Counted from the first letter of the stretch, positions 1 to 7,799 are shown. The stretch: 10,694 bases of DNA from an uncultured Verrucomicrobiota bacterium (GCA_947174645.1 CAMWJR010000021.1:1-10694), one strand, 5' to 3'. Translations and numbers: made by a program. Notes: generated from the letters alone by a model not told the origin.

Positions 1-2
1 GT

Positions 3-1130
3 ACAGGGGATATTATTTCGGTTCCCCTGCTTCGTGAGCTCGGTGTTAAAGTTTTTCCGGTTGAAGCTCAGATGGCACATGATCCACGCTTCCCGACGGT
101 CGTCTCTCCAAATCCTGAAAATTTCGAGGCCCTAACGCTCGCCGTTCAACAGGCAAAAAAATCGGGTACGGAACTAGTTATTGGGACAGATCCCGACGCC
201 GATCGCATCGCGATTGCTGTACATGATCAAAATGGAGAATTCGTGCCATTTACTGGTAACCTCACAGGCGCACTTCTCGAGGAATTTCGACTGAGTCGGA
301 TGAAAGAGTTTGGGTGGATTCCACAATCGGGCGGTGATAATGTCGCGTTCATTAAGACCTTCGTCACAACGCCGCTACAGGAAAAGATCGCCAAACATCA
401 CGGTGTAAAGTGTATCAATACGCTGACAGGTTTTAAGTGGATTGGCGAAAAGCTCAACGACTACGAGCAGCTACTCCAAAAAAAGCTCGAAGCACGCCAA
501 CAGCCGAAAATCGACTACGTCGAAACGCCTGCCGACGAACGTCGTGCCCTACTTTTGCGCGATAGTACTTTTTTTGCCTTCGGTGGCGAAGAAAGTTATG
601 GCTACCTCGCCAGTAATAACGTGCGCGACAAGGATGCGAATGCCGCTGCTCTGATGATTTGCGAGCTCTACGCGTCTTTGCAGCAACGAGGGAAAACGTT
701 AATTGATTTTCGCGACGAACTCTATCAAAAGTACGGTTATTATGCGGAATCCCAGATCAATCTCTACTTTGAGGGTGCTACGGGTGCGCAAAAAATTCAA
801 AATATTTTAACATCCTACTCCCAAAATCCCCCCAAGGAAATCCACGGAGTTCCGGTTGCGCATGTCACAGATTTCACCCGCGATACAATCTACGATGCCG
901 ATGGGAAACAAATTCCGTCGCAATCTTTCTTTATCTTGGATCTCGCTGATGGGAGCCGTTACGCCGTTCGAGGCAGTGGCACAGAGCCGAAAATTAAGTT
1001 TTATCTCTTTGGGCACACACCCGTAACGACAACTGTCGAGCAAGCGATGCAGCAGACGCAGCAATCGCTTCAAAACCTAAAAACAGCGCTCGAGACCGAT
1101 GCCCGTCAACGTGCGGAACAGAAAATTTGA
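3..1130 (+). CDS. Phosphoglucomutase/phosphomannomutase family protein, 3' part (5' end outside window)
   Basis: This enzyme of the alpha-D-phosphohexomutase superfamily interconverts sugar 1- and 6-phosphates in the cytoplasm. The frame is open back to the first bases of the window, so the ATG at 72 is internal; the catalytic phosphoserine loop of domain 1 lies upstream and cannot be checked. Seen in order: the PNPEN segment that ends the family's 'EQ..pD..FPtv..PNPE' region, the metal-binding loop DPDADR (189-206), the sugar-binding loop GFKWIG (429-446), GGEESYGY (582-605) and the C-terminal phosphate-binding loop RGSGTEPKIKFY (969-1004). The GFKWIG and GGEESYGY style matches the PgcA/PGM2-like branch (phosphoglucomutase or phosphopentomutase) better than the ManB/AlgC branch; that is inference. 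No defect is visible in the part present. Exact substrate is uncertain. Confidence 0.92.
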   Translation, partial: TGDIISVPLLRELGVKVFPVEAQMAHDPRFPTVVSPNPENFEALTLAVQQAKKSGTELVIGTDPDADRIAIAVHDQNGEFVPFTGNLTGALLEEFRLSRMKEFGWIPQSGGDNVAFIKTFVTTPLQEKIAKHHGVKCINTLTGFKWIGEKLNDYEQLLQKKLEARQQPKIDYVETPADERRALLLRDSTFFAFGGEESYGYLASNNVRDKDANAAALMICELYASLQQRGKTLIDFRDELYQKYGYYAESQINLYFEGATGAQKIQNILTSYSQNPPKEIHGVPVAHVTDFTRDTIYDADGKQIPSQSFFILDLADGSRYAVRGSGTEPKIKFYLFGHTPVTTTVEQAMQQTQQSLQNLKTALETDARQRAEQKI

Positions 1131-1158
1131 TTGCTATTGTGTAAATATTTCATAAATT
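1131..1158 (+). promoter_or_regulatory. Weak candidate promoter before the 270-residue unknown gene
   Basis: TTGCTA (1131-1136) and TAAATT (1153-1158) are separated by 16 nt and match the sigma-70 -35 and -10 consensus at four of six positions each. They lie in the 40-nt AT-rich gap after the mutase gene. Transcription would begin about 6 nt before the ATG at 1171, giving a nearly leaderless mRNA, or a normal leader if translation starts at 1225. AT-rich gaps give such matches by chance. Confidence 0.2.
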
Positions 1159-1170
1159 TATTCTCTGGAT

Positions 1171-1983
1171 ATGGGAAATATAGACTCAAGCAACAACATT
1201 AGTCGCCCACGGGATGGGAGTAACATGGGAGTGCGCGATGCACTGCCGTTCGCCTCCTCGATGAGAACAAAAACGGAAATTTTTAACACTATCGAAGGTC
1301 AAATACAGGATGCCCGTGAACAGGGAAATATGATCCCGGATGCCACGATGAATCAACTCGTGCTCAACATCTCGGGGCGTGAAACTACTCCCGAAGAGTT
1401 ATTAAAAGCAACGGAAACAACTCAAAAGTTAATTGCCAGTGCTTCACTACTATCGGAAAATGCTCAAAAGGAGCTCGTCGACACGCCCTCAAAAATTGTC
1501 AACCACCGCAATGCGAGCACCGATGTTCAGGAAAAGGGAAAGGCGCTTTATCAGGATCTCGCGGCACAATTACCTACAGTCACCTCAGGGGAGGTGCAAA
1601 AGGAACTCCTTCAGGCTATCGATAACGCTGATACCTCGGAGAAACGCCATAGCTGGCATGTCGCACTCTTTGAATCTATCGATCAAAATGCCGATCAAGG
1701 AATCGACAATATCAATGCGGCTGCTCAACGTCCACTGATCCGTTTGATAGGTGATACGGCACAGAATCTTCCTGCGGTTTCAGCTAATGAGCAAGCCTCG
1801 TTCCAACAATCGGCCATGCATATGCTCCAAAGGGCACAATTCCCGTACAAATTCGATGCCGACGCTTTCCGTGAGGCCCTTGTGGCTCTATCTGCTGTCC
1901 CGGAAAATGTTCGGACCGCGGAGTATAGCAAATTCCTCAAGGATGAGGAAAATAAAGAACTCTCGACACAAGCCGCCGAGTAA
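1171..1983 (+). CDS. Hypothetical protein, soluble, helix-rich, unrecognised
   Basis: I recognise no family. The 270-residue product has no signal peptide and no membrane segment. It is rich in Gln, Asn, Ala, Glu and Thr, nearly lacks Cys, and reads as a chain of amphipathic helices after a polar, probably disordered N-terminus (about residues 1-25). Codon use resembles its neighbours, with no sign of transfer. Two starts compete: ATG 1171 has no Shine-Dalgarno sequence, whereas ATG 1225 follows GGGAG (1216-1220) at 4-nt spacing and would give a 252-residue protein. I keep the longer one because other certain genes here also lack a ribosome binding site. It ends 39 nt before pyrH on the same strand and may be cotranscribed with it. 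The usual upstream neighbours of pyrH, rpsB and tsf, are absent. Confidence 0.75.
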   Translation: MGNIDSSNNISRPRDGSNMGVRDALPFASSMRTKTEIFNTIEGQIQDAREQGNMIPDATMNQLVLNISGRETTPEELLKATETTQKLIASASLLSENAQKELVDTPSKIVNHRNASTDVQEKGKALYQDLAAQLPTVTSGEVQKELLQAIDNADTSEKRHSWHVALFESIDQNADQGIDNINAAAQRPLIRLIGDTAQNLPAVSANEQASFQQSAMHMLQRAQFPYKFDADAFREALVALSAVPENVRTAEYSKFLKDEENKELSTQAAE

Positions 1984-2022
1984 AGCGTTGCCTTTTGAGG
2001 AAAAATCCCTCTGCTGACGGGC

Positions 2023-2730
2023 GTGTACCAACGGGTGGTCCTCAAAGTCAGCGGAGAATATCTGGGTGAAGCCGGTATCGGTTTATCGAAACCCAAGATC
2101 GAAGCGTTTGCCCAACAAATCGTCGCAATCCAAAAACTCGGCGTCGCACTAGCCCTCGTCCTCGGGGGCGGTAACATTTTCCGTGGACACACATATAACC
2201 ACCGTAATTCCGGGTTTAAGCGGACGGATGCCGATCAGATGGGTATGCTCGCAACGGCTATTAATGCACTCGCGCTGCGTAGTATCTTAGCACAACAGGG
2301 AGTTTCTGCGACAATCCAGAGTTCGATTAAAATTGAAGGCATTGCAGAGCGTTTTTCGGTTACCAATAGCGAAGCCGCATTACGAGACGGGAAAGTGGTT
2401 CTATTTTGTTGCGGGACCGGGAATCCATTTTTTTCAACCGATTCAGCGGCCGCACTCCGCGCCTGCGAACTTCAAGCGGATATCTTACTCAAAGCGACCA
2501 ATGTCGATGGCGTCTACGACTATGACCCGAAACTACATCCAGAGGCTAAGAAATTTAACCACCTTACCTACTCGGAAGTCCTCCAGCTCGGCCTTTGTAT
2601 CATGGATATGACCGCCTTTATTCTTTGTAAAGAAAACCATATCCCTATCCGTATTTTTAATGGACATGATGAAGGCGCGGTCGTACAAGCAGTCCAGGGA
2701 CAGCCTATCGGAACATTGATCGGGGAATAA
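2023..2730 (+). CDS. pyrH: UMP kinase (uridylate kinase)
   Basis: PyrH phosphorylates UMP to UDP with ATP in the cytoplasm; the family works as a hexamer and belongs to the amino acid kinase fold. Seen: N-terminal VVLKVSGEYLG (residues 5-15) for nucleotide phosphate binding, GGGNIFRG (48-55), DADQMGMLATAINALA (69-84) in the UMP-binding and hexamer region, GTGNPFFSTDSAA (131-143), and LKATNVDGVYDYDP (156-169) around the ATP site. At 235 residues it is close to family length. The start is uncertain: GTG 2023 is the only common start codon in place, but GAGG (1997-2000) lies 22 nt away and is better spaced for the in-frame CTG codons at 2011 and 2014. Those would add three or four residues, a tail many homologues have. 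frr follows after 7 nt, the usual pyrH-frr pair. Confidence 0.96.
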   Translation: MYQRVVLKVSGEYLGEAGIGLSKPKIEAFAQQIVAIQKLGVALALVLGGGNIFRGHTYNHRNSGFKRTDADQMGMLATAINALALRSILAQQGVSATIQSSIKIEGIAERFSVTNSEAALRDGKVVLFCCGTGNPFFSTDSAAALRACELQADILLKATNVDGVYDYDPKLHPEAKKFNHLTYSEVLQLGLCIMDMTAFILCKENHIPIRIFNGHDEGAVVQAVQGQPIGTLIGE

Positions 2731-2737
2731 GTATTTT

Positions 2738-3298
2738 ATGGAAACAGATTCGGCTCTAAAAAATATCAAATCGGCTATGACGAAAGCCGTCGAACACACC
2801 AATAGCGAATTTTCATCGCTCCATACCGGTAAGGCTTCGACGTCGATGGTTGAAAATCTTATCGCAGATGTCTATGGGAGCAGTATGCGGATTAAGGAAA
2901 TTGCGGCCATTACGACGCCCGATGTACGGACGATTCAGATTCAACCCTGGGATAAATCTTCTGTACCCTGTATTGAAAAAGCAATTCTAACAGCCAATAT
3001 CGGTCTAACACCAATTTCTCAGAGCACACTCATTCGCTGTACCGTTCCGGAAATGAGTGGTGAACGTCGTAAGGAACTGGTGAAGGTTGCTAACACAATG
3101 GCCGAAGCCGGGCGTGTTGCGATTCGTGCGATTCGTCGGGATGCGCTGGAAAGCTTTAAAAAACTCCAAAAAGCCGGTACGGTTACCGAAGATGAAATGA
3201 AGCGTCTCGATAAAGAGGTTCAGAAACTCACAGATAACGCCATTGACGAAATCGCCAAGCTACTTGCTTCGAAAGAGAAAGACCTCATGCAGGTTTAA
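2738..3298 (+). CDS. frr: Ribosome recycling factor
   Basis: RRF works with EF-G to split post-termination ribosomes so that subunits and mRNA are reused. The 186-residue length is standard (about 185). Seen: helical N-terminus, HTGKAS (29-34) where the family has R.GRAs, the small beta domain with VYGSSMRIKEIAAITTPDVRT-like sequence and the IQPWDKS segment, then PEMSGERRKELVK and the long C-terminal helix with IRAIRRDALESFKK and a Lys-rich end. All conserved RRF blocks are present. ATG 2738 is preceded by GGGGA at 2722-2726, with 11-nt spacing. It is probably translated from one mRNA with pyrH. Its last 14 nt overlap the 3' end of the convergent DUF721 gene, and no terminator hairpin is apparent between them. 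Confidence 0.97.
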   Translation: METDSALKNIKSAMTKAVEHTNSEFSSLHTGKASTSMVENLIADVYGSSMRIKEIAAITTPDVRTIQIQPWDKSSVPCIEKAILTANIGLTPISQSTLIRCTVPEMSGERRKELVKVANTMAEAGRVAIRAIRRDALESFKKLQKAGTVTEDEMKRLDKEVQKLTDNAIDEIAKLLASKEKDLMQV

Positions 3299-3659
3299 AG
3301 ACGATTTTCTGAACACGACTTTGAGGACAGAGCTGTTGGATTTTTCTAAGGATTTCCTTTTGGCGAAACATCAGCTCCTGGCGAGCAACATTATTTTGGA
3401 CGTTGACCAATAAAATTCCCTTAACGATTCTTCCGGGTTTTGAGAGCTGTTGCAGCGGATGGCCTACAAGCATAGGCCAATGTTCTTCAATTTTTGTCGA
3501 AATCCGGGCTTCAGGTGTTTTCGTTAACTTCAGGATTAGGCAATCTGCAAGCACTTCGATAGGGACTTCTTCTCGCATGAAGGCGACTGAATCGTCATGC
3601 GGTAGCCCACGGAAATCGGCAATGAGATTCTGGATTTTTTTTGAAAATCGCGGGCGCAT
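3285..3659 (-). CDS. DUF721 / DciA-like protein
   Basis: The 124-residue product resembles the DUF721 family, which includes DciA, the loader of replicative helicase DnaB in bacteria lacking DnaC. Seen: W and LVG in a 'HWPMLVGHPLQQLSKP' segment (the family's W..ivG..la.hs.p), then GILLVNVQNNVARQELMF (g.L.v.v.s..w.qeL), a helix ILRKIQQLCP, and a C-terminal IVFKPA strand. About 45 N-terminal residues are basic and less conserved, as in the family. Whether it loads helicase here is inference, because DUF721 members are divergent. It is the last gene of the minus-strand cluster, starting 3 nt after transporter copy B with no Shine-Dalgarno sequence, which suggests coupled translation. Its 3' end overlaps frr by 14 nt. 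Confidence 0.8.
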   Translation of the reverse strand: MRPRFSKKIQNLIADFRGLPHDDSVAFMREEVPIEVLADCLILKLTKTPEARISTKIEEHWPMLVGHPLQQLSKPGRIVKGILLVNVQNNVARQELMFRQKEILRKIQQLCPQSRVQKIVFKPA

Positions 3660-3662
3660 ATT

Positions 3663-4991
3663 TTAGAGACACATCGCGCCAATGAGCGCAAATCCCATCA
3701 CCGGGAGATTGAAATAAACAAACGCCGGAACACAGCTATCCCAAATATGATCATGCTGTCCATCGGCATTAAGCCCCGACGTAACGCCCAACATCGTATC
3801 GGAAACCGGCGATCCCGCATCGCCCAATACCGCTGTTGCACCGATGAGACAGACAGTCGCTAAAGGGCTAAAACCCAACTCGACACATAAGGGAACACAA
3901 ATCCCGGCCACAATCGGCACCGTTGAAAACGACGATCCAATACCCATAGTAATCAGAAGACCAACGAGGAGCATGCCTAAGGCACCGAGGAAAGGACTAC
4001 CATGAACGGCCTCCGTCAGCCAACTCACAAGCGCCTGCGTATCGCCTGTCGCTTGGAGTACGGCACTGAAACCGGAAGCGGCAATCATGATAAACGCAAT
4101 CAGCGACATCATCTTAAACCCCTGAGTCACGACATTATCCGATTCATGCCAGCCCACAACACCACCTAGCGTAAAGATACAAAATCCCGTCATCGCACTC
4201 GCAATCGTGTTTTCCAAAATAATTTGGACGATCAGCGTGCCTAAAATCGCTAAACCCGAAACAATGATGTCCCAGCGCGTGCAGGGTTCCTCCTCAGTCG
4301 CATGGACGGAGCGCGTTTTACTGCGATCATAGTGCCTCGGTTTTCGATAACGGTAGAGCGATAATACAAGCCCAACAACCATTCCCAGCGACGGCAACGC
4401 CATACCAAGGACGATTTCTTTCAGACTGACCGAAACACCGTATTGGAGTAAATTTTCACGGAGAATGCTGTCCAAAAAAATGCTCCCAAAACCATATGGA
4501 ATCAGCATGTATGCAAAAATCAGACCAAAAGTTAATAAATTACTCAGTAAACGGCGATCGATCTGAAGTTCGGCAAAAACTTCTAGTAAGGGTGGAATGA
4601 GAATCGGTATAAACGCGATATGAACCGGAAGTATGTTTTTCGACGCAATGGCGATCAAACCGATGAAGATAAAAATAAGGGCTTTGAGGTGGAGACGACG
4701 ATGACTTTCACGACTTGTAACAAAGTGGATGACTTTCTGTGATAGCCAAATGGGGACTCCAGAATGCGCTACAGCTGCTGCAAATGCGCCTAAAATCCCG
4801 TAGCTTAAGGCGATATTCGCACCGCCACCGAGACCTGAAGCAAAAATCTCGAGCGTTTTGGGGACGGTAAAGCCACCGAGAGTCCCCCCTAAAATCGCAC
4901 CTGCGGTCAGCGCAATCACCACGTTTACCCGAAGGAGCGCAAGCCCGAGAACGCTCGCAATCGCAACGAGCACCGAATTGGTTAAAATCAT
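3663..4991 (-). CDS. YuiF/NhaC-type ion-coupled transporter, copy B
   Basis: This 442-residue integral inner-membrane protein has about 11-12 hydrophobic segments and belongs to the family labelled 'Na+/H+ antiporter' (Na_H_antiport_2 plus the NhaC-like domain), also annotated as YuiF-related amino acid transporters. Seen: N-terminal hydrophobic hairpin ending in KTLEIFASGLGGGANIALSYG (residues about 45-65), PVHIAFIPILIPPLL, a charged cytoplasmic loop (about 215-240), GGVVGWHESDNVVTQGF, and the C-terminal GIGSSFSTVPI and GDAGSPVSDTMLG motifs, typical of the ion-transporter superfamily pore. Cargo cannot be told from sequence; Na+/H+ exchange and amino acid uptake are both possible. It starts 5 nt after gltX without a clear Shine-Dalgarno sequence. 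It is a close paralogue of the 6344-7669 gene, about three quarters or more identical by eye, differing mainly in the charged loop and at membrane-facing positions. Confidence 0.9.
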   Translation of the reverse strand: MILTNSVLVAIASVLGLALLRVNVVIALTAGAILGGTLGGFTVPKTLEIFASGLGGGANIALSYGILGAFAAAVAHSGVPIWLSQKVIHFVTSRESHRRLHLKALIFIFIGLIAIASKNILPVHIAFIPILIPPLLEVFAELQIDRRLLSNLLTFGLIFAYMLIPYGFGSIFLDSILRENLLQYGVSVSLKEIVLGMALPSLGMVVGLVLSLYRYRKPRHYDRSKTRSVHATEEEPCTRWDIIVSGLAILGTLIVQIILENTIASAMTGFCIFTLGGVVGWHESDNVVTQGFKMMSLIAFIMIAASGFSAVLQATGDTQALVSWLTEAVHGSPFLGALGMLLVGLLITMGIGSSFSTVPIVAGICVPLCVELGFSPLATVCLIGATAVLGDAGSPVSDTMLGVTSGLNADGQHDHIWDSCVPAFVYFNLPVMGFALIGAMCL

Positions 4992-4996
4992 GTCTT

Positions 4997-6289
4997 TTAG
5001 GATTGAAAGATTTCAAGTGTACGATGAATACGCGACAATACCCGTTCCTTACCGAGGACAGGCAACATTCGGTAAAAACTCGGACCAACACCGCGTCCCG
5101 AGACGGCATAGCGAACCGTATGAATATAATCTCCAGTTTTAACACCGTGCTGTTCGGAAAGATCGTGAATCATCTGTTCTAAATTCGTTTCGTTGAATGC
5201 AGTTAACGCATCGGCAGCACCCAAAAATTCTTCGAGACGTGGACGCGGGTTGAATTTCGCTAACTTCTCCCATTCTGACTGCGGACGCTCAAAGTTTTCA
5301 TCAAAAAAATATTCTACAAAATGCCCTAGCTCCGTAAATGAGCGTAGCTTCTCTTGGCAAATCGTCAGCACCTGGTCGATGTAAGCTTCATCCGCACGCA
5401 CATCGAATAATTCTTTCCCACGGCGTAAAAATTCTTCGAGCGGCATGTTTTTTATGTATTCCGCATTCATGTAGGCTAATTTACGTTCATCGAAACGAGC
5501 ATTCGTCTTGTTAATTTCGGGAAGATCAAAGAGACGAACCACTTCCTCAATCGGCATGATTTCGCGATCATCTTTTGGGGACCACCCAAGTAAACAAAGG
5601 TAGTTGCGTAGGGCTTCGGGAATAAAGTGCTGCTTGTGGTAATCTTCGACCAGGGCTCCCGTCTCGCGCTTACTCATCTTCCCCGCTCCATTGGTTTTTA
5701 AAATTAACGGAATGTGGGCAAATTTTGGCGGTGGTACACCAAGCGCTTTAAAGAGTTCTACGTGTTTGCTAGAATTCGATAAGTGATCGGCCCCACGAAT
5801 CACATGGGAAATCTGCATCGCAGCATCATCGACCACATTGACAAAATGAAATGTCGGTGTTCCATTCGAACGAAAAATTACAAAATCTTTTTCCTCCGCA
5901 CGGTAAACAGGACCGTGGATTAAATCGTCAATGAGTTGCGGTTCGTGTGAAACCCGAAAGAAAATCGCTCCCTCTTGCTCGTAGACTTTATCACTTTTTC
6001 GGAGAATCTCCAAATATTCTTGGTAAATCGTATCACGTTGACTCTGAAAATAAGGACCATAATCCCCGCCTACTTCAGGCCCTTCATCCCAATCGAGCCC
6101 AAGCCAACGAAGACTGTCAAAAATAACCTCCGTCGCACCCGGAATATGTCGTTCGCGATCGGTATCTTCAATGCGGAGTACAAAAGTCCCCCCGGTATGG
6201 CGCGCGTAGAGCCAGTTAAATAGCGCGGTCCTCGCCCCGCCAATATGAAAAAACCCCGTCGGACTCGGTGCAAAACGAACGCGTACCAT
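4997..6289 (-). CDS. gltX: Glutamyl-tRNA synthetase, compact form
   Basis: GluRS charges tRNA-Glu with glutamate in the cytoplasm; in many bacteria lacking GlnRS it also charges tRNA-Gln for later amidation. Class I signatures are intact: RFAPSPTGFFHIGGAR (5-20, the HIGH box as HIGG) and KMSKR (204-208). VLRIEDTD, the DFVIFRSNGTPTFHFVNVVDD block (135-155) and HVIRGADHLSNSSKH also match the family, as does the C-terminal end with LGKERVLSRIHR. At 430 residues it is about 40-60 shorter than common bacterial GluRS. The deficit sits near residues 103-108, where YEQEG leads directly to AIFFRV and the usual Cys-containing, often zinc-binding insertion is missing. ATG 6289 is set by alignment; no Shine-Dalgarno sequence precedes it. 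It lies between two paralogous transporter genes, 54 nt after one and 5 nt before the other. Confidence 0.97.
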   Translation of the reverse strand: MVRVRFAPSPTGFFHIGGARTALFNWLYARHTGGTFVLRIEDTDRERHIPGATEVIFDSLRWLGLDWDEGPEVGGDYGPYFQSQRDTIYQEYLEILRKSDKVYEQEGAIFFRVSHEPQLIDDLIHGPVYRAEEKDFVIFRSNGTPTFHFVNVVDDAAMQISHVIRGADHLSNSSKHVELFKALGVPPPKFAHIPLILKTNGAGKMSKRETGALVEDYHKQHFIPEALRNYLCLLGWSPKDDREIMPIEEVVRLFDLPEINKTNARFDERKLAYMNAEYIKNMPLEEFLRRGKELFDVRADEAYIDQVLTICQEKLRSFTELGHFVEYFFDENFERPQSEWEKLAKFNPRPRLEEFLGAADALTAFNETNLEQMIHDLSEQHGVKTGDYIHTVRYAVSGRGVGPSFYRMLPVLGKERVLSRIHRTLEIFQS

Positions 6290-6343
6290 AGTGGCGCCGA
6301 CGGTACACAGATTCGCCGAAAAGGAAATAAAAAACTCCCTCTT

Positions 6344-7669
6344 TTACAGCCAAAGCGCACCGAGTAGCGCAAACGCAATCACCGGAAGATTGAAATCGAT
6401 AAACGCCGGTACACAGCTATCCCAGATATGATCGTGCTGGCCATCAGCATTGAGCCCCGACGTAACACCCAGCATCGTATCCGATACCGGTGATCCTGCA
6501 TCGCCAATCACGGCTGTTGCTCCGACAATACAGATGGTCGCCAGTGGACTAAAGCCCAATTCCAAACACAGGGGAACATAAATACCCGCAATAATCGGAA
6601 CTGTTGAAAATGAAGAACCGATACCCATTGTGATGAGTAACCCGACGGATAGCATACCACAAGCCGCGAGCAAGGAATTGCCATGAACGGCTTCACTTAG
6701 CCACTGCACGAGCGCCTGCGTATCGCCTGTCGCACGTAGAACCGCACTAAATCCAGAAGCCGCAATCATGATAAACGCAATGAGCGACATCATTTTAAAT
6801 CCCTGGGTTACAACGTTATCCGATTCACGCCAACCAACAACACCGCCTAACGTAAAAATCAAAAACCCTGCCATCGCGCTCGCAATGGTACTTTCTAAAA
6901 CAATTTGGACAACCAGTGCTCCGAAAATCGCTAAACTCGAAACGATCATATCCCGACGCGTACACGGTTTTTCCTCACACATTTGGATCGAACGAATTTT
7001 CGTACAACTATAATCTCGTGGCTTCCGGTAGCGATAAAATGATAATAATAGTCCAACCATCATCCCCATTGCCGGGAACGTCATACCCAACATCACTTCC
7101 TTAAGACTCACCGATAGACCGTTTTGGACCAAATGGGTTCGCAAAATGCTTTCTAAAAAGATACTACCAAAGCCATATGGAATCCACATGTAGGCAAAGA
7201 TAATCCCAAACGAAATGAGATTGCCAACTAAACGACGATCGATCTGCAGTTCAGCAAAAACTTCTAGCAAGGGTGGGATGAGAATCGGTATAAACGCAAT
7301 ATGAACTGGGATCGCATTTTGCGAAGCAATCGCCAATCCGCCGATCAAGATAAACATTAGGGCTTTTAAGAAAATAGGCTTTCCATGTGGACGTCGAACA
7401 AAAGCAATTATCTTTCGAGACAACCAAATCGGAACTCCTGAATGGGCAACTGCGGCCGCAAATGCCCCGAGAATCCCATAGCTTAGAGCGATATTCGCAC
7501 CACCACCAAGTCCCGACGCAAAAATCTCCAACGTCTTTTGAGGGGAAAAGCCTCCTAAAATACCACCTACAAACGCCCCTGTCGTTAATGCAATCACGAC
7601 ATTGACACGGCATAAAGCCAAAATAAGTACACAGCCAATCGCGGCGAGCACCGAGTTCGTCAGAATCAT
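6344..7669 (-). CDS. YuiF/NhaC-type ion-coupled transporter, copy A
   Basis: This 441-residue polytopic inner-membrane protein has the same architecture and motifs as copy B: KTLEIFASGLGGGANIA near residue 45, PVHIAFIPILIPPLLEVFAELQIDRR-type block near 122-148, GGVVGWRESDNVVTQGFKMM, GIGSSFSTVPII, and GDAGSPVSDTMLGVTSG followed by DGQHDHIWDSC. The conserved stretches match copy B residue for residue, so this is a duplication within the family rather than chance similarity. Cargo is unknown: the family carries both Na+/H+ antiporter and amino acid transporter labels. It is probably the first large gene of the operon to gltX, copy B and the DUF721 gene. ATG 7669 has a good Shine-Dalgarno sequence, AAGGA at 7675-7679. 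A short His-rich ORF ends 13 nt upstream. Confidence 0.91.
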   Translation of the reverse strand: MILTNSVLAAIGCVLILALCRVNVVIALTTGAFVGGILGGFSPQKTLEIFASGLGGGANIALSYGILGAFAAAVAHSGVPIWLSRKIIAFVRRPHGKPIFLKALMFILIGGLAIASQNAIPVHIAFIPILIPPLLEVFAELQIDRRLVGNLISFGIIFAYMWIPYGFGSIFLESILRTHLVQNGLSVSLKEVMLGMTFPAMGMMVGLLLSFYRYRKPRDYSCTKIRSIQMCEEKPCTRRDMIVSSLAIFGALVVQIVLESTIASAMAGFLIFTLGGVVGWRESDNVVTQGFKMMSLIAFIMIAASGFSAVLRATGDTQALVQWLSEAVHGNSLLAACGMLSVGLLITMGIGSSFSTVPIIAGIYVPLCLELGFSPLATICIVGATAVIGDAGSPVSDTMLGVTSGLNADGQHDHIWDSCVPAFIDFNLPVIAFALLGALWL

Positions 7670-7672
7670 ACT

Positions 7673-7693
7673 GTTCCTTCGTTTACAATGAAC
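7673..7693 (-). promoter_or_regulatory. Ribosome binding site of transporter A inside a small potential hairpin
   Basis: On the minus strand AAGGA (7675-7679) lies 5 nt before ATG 7669, the best Shine-Dalgarno sequence of the cluster. It sits in the 3' arm of a weak hairpin: GTTCATT (7687-7693) against AAGGAAC (7673-7679), six pairs with one A-G mismatch and a 7-nt loop. The stop codon of the upstream His-rich ORF falls in the hairpin's loop and 5' side edge. A ribosome finishing that ORF would open the hairpin. Both pairing and regulation are inferred by eye. Confidence 0.35.
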
Positions 7694-7799
7694 CGGTGTC
7701 CGTGAACTTCAAAACCCCATGATGATGTACATGATGCCCTGCCGAAAACACCGCATGGTTGCGGACGCAAACGATTGAACTCCATGTAACACTGACCAT
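7683..7799 (-). CDS. Possible His-rich leader ORF (38 codons)
   Basis: ATG 7799 to TAA 7685-7683 on the minus strand would encode 38 residues with a GHHVHHHG cluster in the second half, reading into GVLKFTDTGSL at the end. An in-frame TAG lies four codons upstream, so it cannot be longer. There is no clear Shine-Dalgarno sequence. It ends 13 nt before the start of transporter copy A, with the downstream ribosome binding site between. Six codons containing five His recall amino acid leader peptides such as HisL, and the downstream protein is of a family partly annotated as amino acid transporters. Against it: the His tract comes from a CAT-rich low-complexity stretch, and short ORFs are common by chance. 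I call it a candidate only. Confidence 0.3.
   Translation of the reverse strand: MVSVTWSSIVCVRNHAVFSAGHHVHHHGVLKFTDTGSL

Noticed and set aside
4708..5145. 145-codon minus-strand ORF over the junction of gltX and transporter B
   Set aside because: It is an out-of-frame shadow of two certain genes with an unlikely Arg/Cys-rich composition.
7751..7764. CCGCA-ACCA-TGCGG hairpin followed by TGTTTT as an independent terminator
   Set aside because: The five-pair stem and interrupted T run are too weak to call on their own; it is mentioned only with the leader-ORF idea.
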